Assembly: GCA_946575275.1 (NCBI GenBank)
Contig: CAMNZV010000097.1
Coordinates: 1 to 6,492, forward strand
DNA: 6,492 nucleotides
Source of the DNA: an uncultured Clostridium sp.
Lineage (GTDB): Bacteria; Bacillota; Clostridia; Clostridiales; Clostridiaceae
Direction of reading: 5' to 3'
Position 1 is the stretch's first letter; every line of letters begins with the position of its first letter. The translations under genes and the position numbers were made by a program. Below, one piece after another: positions 1-5,417 of this stretch. The notes beneath the pieces are model-generated. The model had not been told where the DNA came from, did not search any database, and saw nothing but the letters and a program-made list of their open reading frames with translations.

Positions 1-349
1 AATGAATGTTGGAATAAGAATTGAGGTTTAAGACAATTGTCTAAAGCCAGAGGGGATGATTTTGGCAACTAGAAGTTTATCTCCAGAGGTTATTATTTGT
101 GATGAAATTGGGAGTAATAAAGATATAGATGCCCTTATTATGGCATTTAATTCTGGAGTTAATATAGTATGTACGTTACATGGATTTTCAATAGATGATT
201 TTTTTAAGAGAAATGTTTTTAAGGAATTAATTGATAATTCTGTTTTAGAAAGAATAATAGTATTAAGTAGTAAAAAGGGTGTAGGAACAATAGAAGGAAT
301 TTATGAATTAAAAAAGGAGGAAAAGGGAAAATGCTTAAGGCTTTATTAG
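1..349 (+). pseudogene. spoIIIAA: spoIIIAA 3' part, stage III sporulation ATPase, interrupted by an in-frame stop
   Basis: This is the C-terminal part of SpoIIIAA, the cytoplasmic secretion-type (GspE/PilB-like) ATPase thought to power the SpoIIIA-SpoIIQ channel in the mother cell. The gene begins upstream of the window. The frame from base 2 reads NVGIRIEV, then TAA at 29-31, then DNCLKPEGM and on to the TAG at 347-349. The family has a Leu codon at the TAA (the R-x-DVLD segment), so one base, TTA to TAA, accounts for the break. After the stop come the Walker B segment EVIICDEIG (Asp-Glu at 101-106) and the conserved His in TLHGF (179-181). The Walker A loop would lie upstream, out of view. 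Translation could restart at ATG 56, giving 97 residues without a P-loop, but the G-rich stretch before it touches the ATG, so this is a poor start. The end overlaps spoIIIAB by 19 bases. The family call is firm; whether the stop is real or a base-call error cannot be told here. Confidence 0.
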
Positions 350-849
350 GAATTATTATATTTGCAATCTTCTCTCTTTTAGGCTTTTTATATGGAGAAA
401 AATATAGAAAAAGAGTTGTTCATTTAAAAGAATGTTATAAGGGAATAACCTTATTACAAAATCAAGTTATTTATAGTAATACACCTTTGCCAGAAGCCTT
501 TATGGAAATTAAAGATAGTATGAAAAATCCATATTCGGAGATTTTAAGGGAAGCTTCAATAAGTTTAAGTGATTGTATAAATGATAATATAACAGATGCT
601 TTTAAAGAGGCATCTTTAACATATATTGATAATATTTATTTAAATAAAGAAGATACAAGGGTAATAAGTCAATTTTTATTATCCCTTGGGGATACAAGTG
701 TTTACTGCCAGGATAAAATGTTTTGCATAGCCTTAGAAAATTTAAAAAGCAACTTGAAAGAAGCAGAAGAAAGCTCAAATACAAACACTAAATTATATAG
801 ATATCTTGGAATTTGTTTTGGGGCTATGATAGGAATTTTAATAATTTAA
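331..849 (+). CDS. spoIIIAB: Stage III sporulation protein SpoIIIAB
   Basis: This 172-residue protein matches the usual length of SpoIIIAB (about 171 in Bacillus subtilis). SpoIIIAB is a GspF-like membrane platform protein of the SpoIIIA complex in the mother-cell engulfing membrane. A hydrophobic segment at residues 3-21 is followed by a basic stretch (EKYRKR), a long helical soluble region of about residues 25-155, and a second membrane segment at about 157-172 that ends the protein. The LGDTSVYCQDKMF stretch near residues 119-131 corresponds to the conserved LG-x-x-D...Q block of the family. The start ATG has AAGGAGG ten bases upstream, inside the 3' end of spoIIIAA, so the two genes are probably translationally coupled. 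Its TAA stop overlaps the ribosome site of spoIIIAC. Confidence 0.95.
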   Translation: MLKALLGIIIFAIFSLLGFLYGEKYRKRVVHLKECYKGITLLQNQVIYSNTPLPEAFMEIKDSMKNPYSEILREASISLSDCINDNITDAFKEASLTYIDNIYLNKEDTRVISQFLLSLGDTSVYCQDKMFCIALENLKSNLKEAEESSNTNTKLYRYLGICFGAMIGILII

Positions 850-860
850 GGAGGTAACAC

Positions 861-1058
861 ATGCTAGACATAGGCATACTTTTTAAAATTGGAGGAGCTG
901 GAATAATTTTAGTTATATTAGATAAGGTTTTAACTAGTAGTGGGAAAAGTGAAGTGGCTGCAATTACTAATATTGCAGGTATTGTAATAATATTATTAAT
1001 GATTATTTCATTAATTAACGACTTATTTAATGCAGTTAAAACTATGTTTATGTTTTAG
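861..1058 (+). CDS. spoIIIAC: Stage III sporulation protein SpoIIIAC
   Basis: This is a 65-residue, almost wholly hydrophobic protein, close to the 68 residues of B. subtilis SpoIIIAC. Two membrane helices are visible, at about residues 5-21 and 33-55, joined by a short polar loop (DKVLTSSGKSE). SpoIIIAC is a small integral membrane subunit of the SpoIIIA channel and is related to SpoIIIAD, which follows directly. The identification rests on size, helix layout, the GGAGII and ITNIAGIVIILL segments, and position three in the operon. AAGGAGGT at 848-855 gives an ideal ribosome site; it includes the last two bases of the spoIIIAB stop codon, and the gap between the genes is 11 bases. Confidence 0.93.
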   Translation: MLDIGILFKIGGAGIILVILDKVLTSSGKSEVAAITNIAGIVIILLMIISLINDLFNAVKTMFMF

Positions 1059-1069
1059 GAGGGGAGAGC

Positions 1070-1453
1070 ATGGACATATTTAAAATAGTAGGTTTTATTT
1101 TAGCTGCATTGTTTTTTGTATTATTCTTTAAAGAAAAAAGAAATGATATAGCAGTATTAATATCTTTAATGGTAGGTATTTTAATATTTACATTCTGCTT
1201 AAAACAATTAAATGAAATTATTGAGTTTTTAAGAACCTTATCTGAACAGGCAAATATTGAAGCAGTATATTTTGGTATTATTCTAAAGATTTTAGCAATT
1301 AGCTATTTGTCTTCATTTGCCAGTGACATATGCAAGGATGCAGGGTGTGTAAGCCTTTCATCTAAAGTTGAATTTGCAGGAAAGCTATTTATATTAATAT
1401 TGGCATTGCCTATATTAAGGGCAGTATTAGACTCTATACTTCAAATACTGTAG
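1070..1453 (+). CDS. spoIIIAD: Stage III sporulation protein SpoIIIAD
   Basis: This is a 127-residue membrane protein (B. subtilis homologue about 133). It is a paralogue of SpoIIIAC and part of the SpoIIIA channel complex. Four hydrophobic stretches can be seen, at about residues 4-20, 26-44, 67-83 and 102-120. The segment between the last two (SSFASDICKDAGCVSLSSKV) carries the D-x-C-x-D-x-G pattern typical of the family. It ends in a hydrophobic tail, LRAVLDSILQIL. The ATG follows AGGAGGGG, which overlaps the spoIIIAC stop codon; the gap between the genes is 11 bases. SpoIIIAD may help assemble or stabilise SpoIIIAE in the membrane, but that is inference. Confidence 0.94.
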   Translation: MDIFKIVGFILAALFFVLFFKEKRNDIAVLISLMVGILIFTFCLKQLNEIIEFLRTLSEQANIEAVYFGIILKILAISYLSSFASDICKDAGCVSLSSKVEFAGKLFILILALPILRAVLDSILQIL

Positions 1454-1461
1454 GTGAAAAG

Positions 1462-2664
1462 ATGGGAAAAATTAAAAAAATATTAGTTATTATTTTAGTA
1501 AGCTTATTTGTGTATATTTTAATGCCAAATACAATTATATGTATGGCAGAAGAATCTAAGGATACAACCTATGAAGAAGGTGTAGAAAATGTACTTAAAG
1601 AAAATAATCAAGAGATAACTGAACTGTATCAGTATATAAATAATATGAAAAGTGATACAGAATTAATGAATGAATTGGATCCTTCAGAATATATTATTAA
1701 TTATATAAAAAGTGGCAATGGAAATTTGTCAGTTGAAAAAATACTAAAAGGGTGTATAAGTCTGGTTTTTAAGGAAGTATCAGTGGTGTTAAAATTTGCA
1801 ATAAGTATGATTGCTATAGCGATTTTATCCACATTAATTAAGAATTTACAAGAGTCATTTACCAGCAAGGGAATATCAGAAGTGGCATTTTATGCGTGTT
1901 ACGTAACTTTAATATTACTATTATCAAGAAGTTTTTTAATTTCAATTACAGTTGCAAAAGAAGTAATATTTGGAGTTTCCGATTTTATGTCAGCTGTATT
2001 ACCAATATTAATTAGTATGGTTACATTATCTGGAGGCGTGGTAGAATCAGCAATTTTGGATCCAGTAATATTAAGTGGTGTTATTATAATACCAAAACTT
2101 TATACAAACATTATAATACCATTAATTATGGTGAGTTTTGTATTGCAGTTTGTAAATAATTTATCTGAAGAGCATAAAATATCAAATTTGTGTAAGATGG
2201 TAAAGCAAATGACAATATGGCTACAAGGAATTGTTATAGTGATTTTTGTTGGTATATTAACAATTCGGGGAATAACAGGGAGTACAATTGATGCAGTAAC
2301 CCTTAAAACTACAAAGTTTGCAGTAGATAATTTTGTACCTATAGTTGGCAAGGCATTTTCTGACGCAATTACATCAGTTGCTAGTTATTCTTTAATAATA
2401 AAAAATTCAATTAGTTCTATAGGTTTAGTTGTAATTATATTAATAATTATATACCCATTAATTAAAATTCTTCTTATGGCTTTTATTTATAAATTTACTT
2501 CGGCATTAATTGAGCCTATTTCAGATAAAAGGATAACAGCTTGTATTCAATCGGCAGGGGATTCTTTGGTTTTGTTATTATCTTGTGTATTAAGTGTTAG
2601 TTTAATGTTCTTTATATTGCTTGCAGTTATAGCAAACTGTGGAAGAGCAATGGTAGGAGTTTAA
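1462..2664 (+). CDS. spoIIIAE: Stage III sporulation protein SpoIIIAE
   Basis: This is a 400-residue polytopic membrane protein, matching B. subtilis SpoIIIAE (399). It is the largest membrane subunit of the mother-cell SpoIIIA channel. A signal peptide is evident: basic MGKIKK, a hydrophobic core at residues 7-21, and a likely cleavage near CMA/EE at 28-30. An acidic soluble region of about residues 31-100 follows. Hydrophobic segments then lie at about 103-127, 141-163, 172-190, 197-230 (probably two), 252-270, 314-345 (probably two) and 366-392. The block KTTKFAVDNFVPIVGKAFSD at 282-301 is the most family-like stretch and lies in a loop between helices. The start lies 8 bases after the spoIIIAD stop, with AGGTGA as a weaker ribosome site than those of its neighbours. 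Confidence 0.96.
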   Translation: MGKIKKILVIILVSLFVYILMPNTIICMAEESKDTTYEEGVENVLKENNQEITELYQYINNMKSDTELMNELDPSEYIINYIKSGNGNLSVEKILKGCISLVFKEVSVVLKFAISMIAIAILSTLIKNLQESFTSKGISEVAFYACYVTLILLLSRSFLISITVAKEVIFGVSDFMSAVLPILISMVTLSGGVVESAILDPVILSGVIIIPKLYTNIIIPLIMVSFVLQFVNNLSEEHKISNLCKMVKQMTIWLQGIVIVIFVGILTIRGITGSTIDAVTLKTTKFAVDNFVPIVGKAFSDAITSVASYSLIIKNSISSIGLVVIILIIIYPLIKILLMAFIYKFTSALIEPISDKRITACIQSAGDSLVLLLSCVLSVSLMFFILLAVIANCGRAMVGV

Positions 2665-2666
2665 AT

Positions 2667-3236
2667 ATGGAAGTAGTTAACAAATATATTATTATATTAG
2701 TTTCAACGTTAGTACTAATGACGGCAGTAGAATTAATCGCACCAGATAATAATATGAAAAAATATTTAAAGTTTGTATTAGGACTAATCTTAATATCAGT
2801 AATGCTTACACCAATTATGGATTTTGTAAATAATGGAGAGGTGGCTATAACATCATTAATAGAAGATTATGAAAATGAATATAAGAATTTAGATGAGTTA
2901 AAGTCTTCAAAGGAGTATGAAAGTACAAAGGTTGATTCATTTACAAAAAATTTGAATTTAAATTGTAAAAAAATACTTGAAGAAAAATTTAAAGACATAA
3001 GCTTTACATGTGAATCAAAATGTGGAGTTGATTATGAAAAAATGACATATACCATTTCAGAGATATCAATTAAAGTTAAAAATAGTAAAGTTCAAAAAGT
3101 AGAGAAAATAGAAATTGGAACTGAAAAAACAAATAATAATGAAGATGAATTATTAAAAGAAATAAAAAAGTATTTAAGTGAAGAGCTAGAAATATCAGAA
3201 AGCAAAATAGCAGTTAATTATTCAAATGGAGGGTAG
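2667..3236 (+). CDS. spoIIIAF: Stage III sporulation protein SpoIIIAF
   Basis: This is a 189-residue protein (B. subtilis about 206). Two N-terminal membrane helices, at about residues 5-24 and 33-52, contain the recognisable pattern ELIAPDNNMKKYLKFVLGLI, with LTPIMDFV following. After a charged linker (about 60-90), residues 90-189 form a soluble domain with alternating beta and helix segments. In this family that domain is a ring-building fold resembling those of YscJ/FliF and SpoIIIAG. Three cysteines lie in it: C100, C115 and C119. The gene starts 2 bases after the spoIIIAE stop, and its ribosome site TAGGAG lies within the last codons of spoIIIAE, so the two are tightly coupled. Confidence 0.94.
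   Translation: MEVVNKYIIILVSTLVLMTAVELIAPDNNMKKYLKFVLGLILISVMLTPIMDFVNNGEVAITSLIEDYENEYKNLDELKSSKEYESTKVDSFTKNLNLNCKKILEEKFKDISFTCESKCGVDYEKMTYTISEISIKVKNSKVQKVEKIEIGTEKTNNNEDELLKEIKKYLSEELEISESKIAVNYSNGG
3228..3233 (+). promoter_or_regulatory. Ribosome binding site that fixes the TTG start of spoIIIAG
   Basis: GGAGGG ends 8 bases before the TTG at 3242. It lies within the last codons of spoIIIAF. No ATG or GTG start in the spoIIIAG frame is better placed, and the first Met codon downstream lies far beyond the membrane segment, so this site supports a TTG start. Confidence 0.8.
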
Positions 3237-3241
3237 AATTA

Positions 3242-3814
3242 TTGGATAAGGAAAAATTAATTAATGAAATAAAAAAGATTCTATCAGATAAAAAAGTAAG
3301 TAATTTATTAGCAGTTCTACTTGTAATTTTCTTTGCATTAATTGCAATTAATATTATAAGTCCAGATTTAGTATCTAATTCTAAAGAGAAAAATGAAGTT
3401 TCAGGGATTGTAAATGATGTTAGTAATAATATCTTGTATGAAGAAAAGGAAAAGGAAGAACTAATAAGTATTTTAAAGAAAATTCAAGGGGTGGGGTTAG
3501 TTGAAGTTAAAATTAACTTTGAAAGTAATGAGGTAAAGGTGCCAGCTTATGAGAAAACTACTCAAAATACTACAACAGAAGAATCTGATAATGAAGGTGG
3601 CAAAAGGACTAATAAGCAAGAAAATGATTCATCGAAGGTTGTAATGTCAGATAATGAACCATATATACTTCAAACCTATAAGCCAAAGGTCCTTGGAATA
3701 GTGGTAGTTGCAGAAGGTGCTGCAGATAGCAAGGTTAAGCATGACATAGAGGTTGCAGTTGCAAATTTATATAATTTGTCTGCAAATAAAGTTAACGTAT
3801 ATTCAATGAAATAA
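3242..3814 (+). CDS. spoIIIAG: Stage III sporulation protein SpoIIIAG, TTG start
   Basis: This is a 190-residue protein (B. subtilis about 229). SpoIIIAG forms the large ring of the SpoIIIA channel in the space between mother cell and forespore. It has a short basic cytoplasmic tail (residues 1-20), one membrane helix at about 22-40, and then an intermembrane domain. The ring-building fold is split. The first half (about 73-93) contains the helix ISILKKIQGVG and the strand VEVKINFES. A polar, low-complexity insert rich in Thr, Asn, Glu and Gly follows (about 103-137). The second half (about 148-189) is PKVLGIVVVAEGA, a helix, then NKVNVYSM. The insert in B. subtilis SpoIIIAG forms extra beta structure; here it is short and looks disordered. 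The start codon is TTG, 5 bases after the spoIIIAF stop. Confidence 0.95.
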   Translation: MDKEKLINEIKKILSDKKVSNLLAVLLVIFFALIAINIISPDLVSNSKEKNEVSGIVNDVSNNILYEEKEKEELISILKKIQGVGLVEVKINFESNEVKVPAYEKTTQNTTTEESDNEGGKRTNKQENDSSKVVMSDNEPYILQTYKPKVLGIVVVAEGAADSKVKHDIEVAVANLYNLSANKVNVYSMK

Positions 3815-3840
3815 TTGCATATAATTCAATAGAAAATATT

Positions 3841-3847
3841 GGGAGGG
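3841..3847 (+). promoter_or_regulatory. Ribosome binding site that decides the spoIIIAH start
   Basis: GGGAGGG lies six bases before ATG 3854. The alternative in-frame TTG at 3839 is followed directly by this same site and so cannot use it. The ATG is therefore the start, five codons shorter than the longest open frame. Confidence 0.85.
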
Positions 3848-3853
3848 AAAATA

Positions 3854-4384
3854 ATGACAAAAAAGCAAATGGGTATAATAGTAACATTATTAGCATTAAT
3901 AGTTTGTACAGCATTACTTGCAGGCAAACTAAATAAACAGGGGTTAAATGATCCTACAGATTTAAGCACCTTATTAACAGAAGATAATTTAGATAAAGAA
4001 GATAATGAAGGTGGAGATACAGAAACTATAAGTACACAAGATTTTTTCTATTCTTCAAGAAGTGAAAGAGAGCAAAATGAAGCAACTACAGTACAAAATT
4101 TAAACGAACTGATAAACAATGCTAATACATCTAAAGAAAGAAAAGAGGAAGCAACTTTAGAGTTACAAAAATTAATTGTAAGACAAGATAAACAAAAAAG
4201 TGTAGAACTTAATATTAAAAATGGTGGGTATGAAGATGCAATATGTGAAATCGCTGATGATAATTCTTTTGTAAATGTAATATTAAAGGCAAGTTCATTA
4301 GATGAAAGTCAAGGTGCAAATATTCAAGAAATAATTCAAAAGGCTTCTAATATAAAAGAAGTTAAAATAGAACTAAAAAAATAA
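3854..4384 (+). CDS. spoIIIAH: Stage III sporulation protein SpoIIIAH
   Basis: This is a 176-residue protein (B. subtilis about 218). SpoIIIAH sits in the mother-cell membrane and binds SpoIIQ of the forespore membrane across the intermembrane space, forming the joined channel. One membrane helix lies at about residues 7-24, after a short basic tail MTKKQ. An acidic, probably flexible linker (about 30-75) contains DNLDKEDNEGGDTE. Next come the family-typical helix FFYSSRSEREQ (64-74), a long helical stretch (75-118) and a C-terminal ring-building fold (about 118-176) with short strands such as SVELNIK, FVNVILKAS and EVKIELKK. The linker accounts for part of the length difference from Bacillus. 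The 39-base gap before it holds only the ribosome site. It is the last gene of the spoIIIA operon, and I see no clear terminator after it. Confidence 0.94.
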   Translation: MTKKQMGIIVTLLALIVCTALLAGKLNKQGLNDPTDLSTLLTEDNLDKEDNEGGDTETISTQDFFYSSRSEREQNEATTVQNLNELINNANTSKERKEEATLELQKLIVRQDKQKSVELNIKNGGYEDAICEIADDNSFVNVILKASSLDESQGANIQEIIQKASNIKEVKIELKK

Positions 4385-4388
4385 GTAA

Positions 4389-4417
4389 TTGTATTATAAA
4401 AATGTATTTGATATAAT
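4389..4417 (+). promoter_or_regulatory. Predicted vegetative (sigma-A type) promoter of the asp23-family gene
   Basis: A perfect -10 box TATAAT at 4412-4417 is preceded by the extended element TG at 4409-4410 (TGATATAAT). A weak -35 box TTGTAT at 4389-4394 lies 17 bases upstream. Transcription would start near 4424, about 40 bases before the ATG of the next gene. This is the only visible break between the sporulation operon and the following gene. The -35 matches at three of six bases, so the extended -10 carries most of the support. Confidence 0.6.
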
Positions 4418-4464
4418 TAACATATGAAAACAGTTTTTATTTAAAACTTAGGAGGTTATGCAAG

Positions 4465-4845
4465 ATGGAGGACTTAAACAACGATAAGAATATAGGTGTT
4501 GTTAAGATTTCTGATGAGGTTGTAAGCGTTATTGCAGGTATTGCAGCTGAGGAAATTAAAGGCGTTGTAGAATTTCAAGGTGGTGTTACAAATAATATAG
4601 CACATATATTTAAAGGTAAAAAATCTTCAGGTAAAGCTGTTAAGGTAACATTAAATGAAGATAGGGCTATAATTGAAATGGGAATTTCAGTTGAATATGG
4701 TGTGAAAATAATGGACGTTGTAGGCAAGGTACAAGAAAATGTTAAAAAGACTGTTGAAGCTATGACTGGACTTGCTGTTGATGATATTAACGTAACAGTT
4801 TTAGACATATTTGTGCCAAAAGCTGAAGTAAAGCAAGAAGTTTAA
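4465..4845 (+). CDS. Asp23/Gls24 family envelope stress response protein (YqhY-like)
   Basis: This is a 126-residue protein of the Asp23 (DUF322) family. Family members are small alpha/beta proteins, some attached to the inner face of the cell membrane. B. subtilis YqhY, next to accBC and nusB, has been linked to control of acetyl-CoA carboxylase. Family signatures are GVVKISDEVVSVIAGIAAEE at 11-30, the G-V-V at 33-35 followed by a glycine-bearing loop, the strand pair AVKVTLNEDRAIIEMGISVE, YGVKIMDVVGKVQENVKKTV, and the closing MTGLAVDDINVTVLDIFVP. No membrane helix is present. AGGAGG at 4449-4454 lies ten bases before the ATG. An ATG at 4458 is in another frame and too close to that site. 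Upstream promoter and downstream terminator suggest it is transcribed alone. Position before nusB argues for the yqhY orthologue, although accBC is not adjacent here. Confidence 0.93.
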   Translation: MEDLNNDKNIGVVKISDEVVSVIAGIAAEEIKGVVEFQGGVTNNIAHIFKGKKSSGKAVKVTLNEDRAIIEMGISVEYGVKIMDVVGKVQENVKKTVEAMTGLAVDDINVTVLDIFVPKAEVKQEV

Positions 4846-4896
4846 AAAATAAGCTATTTAAAATGGATTGACTATTTTAAGTAGCTTATTTTTATA
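4846..4896 (+). terminator. Intrinsic terminator after the asp23-family gene
   Basis: A long inverted repeat starts right after the TAA stop. The arm 4846-4864 pairs with 4874-4892 over 19 positions, with a single U-G wobble. Two more pairs (G-U and G-C) close a five-base loop. The 3' arm runs into a T-rich tract (TTATTTTTAT). The stem is AT-rich with a GC centre (AAGCTA/TAGCTT). The A-rich 5' side could make it work on the opposite strand too, but no gene faces it from the right. Confidence 0.88.
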
Positions 4897-4924
4897 TTTA
4901 ATATAAATTCTCACTTTTAAAATG

Positions 4925-4953
4925 TAGAAAGTATAGGGCTGTTGTGATAAAAT
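4925..4953 (+). promoter_or_regulatory. Predicted promoter of the nusB-folD-xseA cluster
   Basis: TAGAAA at 4925-4930 (four of six to TTGACA) lies 17 bases before TAAAAT at 4948-4953. TG at 4945-4946 gives an extended -10 (TGATAAAAT). It lies between the terminator and nusB, where a promoter is expected, and would start the transcript near 4960, about 44 bases before the nusB ATG. In AT-rich DNA such matches occur by chance, so support is moderate. Confidence 0.5.
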
Positions 4954-4992
4954 ATAACAAGTTATTTGATTAGTAAATGGAAATAAATTTTC

Positions 4993-4997
4993 GGAGG
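4993..4997 (+). promoter_or_regulatory. Ribosome binding site that decides the nusB start
   Basis: GGAGG ends six bases before ATG 5004. Two other in-frame ATGs are less likely: 4998 touches the site and 4977 lies upstream of it. The start at 5004 gives MSRKISRDKAL, which aligns with the usual NusB N-terminus. Confidence 0.85.
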
Positions 4998-5003
4998 ATG
5001 AAA

Positions 5004-5408
5004 ATGAGTAGAAAGATATCAAGGGATAAAGCGTTAGAAATATTATATGGAATGGAAATTAGCAAAGATACTCCAAAAGAAGCAATAGAAAATTTTTATG
5101 AAAATTATGAGGAAAATATTAAAGATGTTTCAAGAGAATATTTAGAAATGGTTATTAATGGAGTCTATGATAATAAGGAAAGCCTAGATAAAATAATTGA
5201 GGCTAAACTACAAAATTGGAAACTTAATAGAATTTCAAAGGTTAATTTATCAATATTAAGAATTAGTATTTATGAAATGAAATATGTTGATGATGTTCCA
5301 GAAAGAGTTGCACTAAATGAGGCAATAGACCTTACAAAGAAATATTCAGATGAAAAAAGCTCAGCATTTGTTAATGGAGTATTAGATAGAATAATGCATT
5401 CTAATTAG
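5004..5408 (+). CDS. nusB: Transcription antitermination factor NusB
   Basis: This is a 134-residue all-helical protein, close to the family length (about 131 in B. subtilis). NusB pairs with ribosomal protein S10 (NusE), binds boxA RNA, and supports antitermination and processing of rRNA transcripts in the cytoplasm. Recognisable blocks are the basic N-terminus SRKISRDKALEILYGMEIS (2-20), which carries the RNA-contacting Arg/Lys positions, LQNWKLNRISKVNLSILRIS at 69-88, and the C-terminal NEAIDLTKKYSDEKSSAFVN (105-124) followed by GVLDRI. All expected conserved residues are present. The longest open frame starts nine codons earlier, at 4977, but the ribosome site lies after that codon. nusB is followed by folD after 9 bases, so the two are co-transcribed. 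Confidence 0.96.
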   Translation: MSRKISRDKALEILYGMEISKDTPKEAIENFYENYEENIKDVSREYLEMVINGVYDNKESLDKIIEAKLQNWKLNRISKVNLSILRISIYEMKYVDDVPERVALNEAIDLTKKYSDEKSSAFVNGVLDRIMHSN

Positions 5409-5417
5409 GAGGAAGAT

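Noticed and set aside
2..28. ATG at base 2 as a start of a tiny gene of nine codons
   Set aside because: Its residues NVGIRIEV match the inside of SpoIIIAA, so it is part of that frame and not a separate gene.
602..784. Open frame of 60 codons on the - strand inside spoIIIAB
   Set aside because: It lies wholly antisense to a well-identified gene, has no ribosome site and resembles no known protein.
2100..2351. Open frame of 83 codons on the - strand inside spoIIIAE
   Set aside because: It is the mirror of hydrophobic codons in spoIIIAE, with no start signal or family likeness.
3100..3241. Internal forespore (sigma-G) promoter before spoIIIAG, as known in Bacillus
   Set aside because: I looked for a -35/-10 pair with the right spacing in the end of spoIIIAF and found none that matched well.
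3839..3853. TTG at 3839 as the start of spoIIIAH
   Set aside because: The ribosome site GGGAGGG lies directly after this codon, so it can only serve ATG 3854.
4432..4448. Small hairpin AGTTTT-TATTT-AAAACT before the asp23-family gene, considered as a terminator for spoIIIA or an RNA switch
   Set aside because: The stem is six pairs with only one or two G-C pairs and no T tract after it, so it is likely chance in AT-rich DNA.
4575..4808. Open frame of 77 codons on the - strand inside the asp23-family gene
   Set aside because: It is rich in Thr, Ser and Ile as expected for an antisense reading of this AT-rich gene, and has no ribosome site.
4977..5003. ATG 4977 or ATG 4998 as the start of nusB
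   Set aside because: The GGAGG site lies downstream of the first and touches the second; ATG 5004 is six bases away and fits the family N-terminus.
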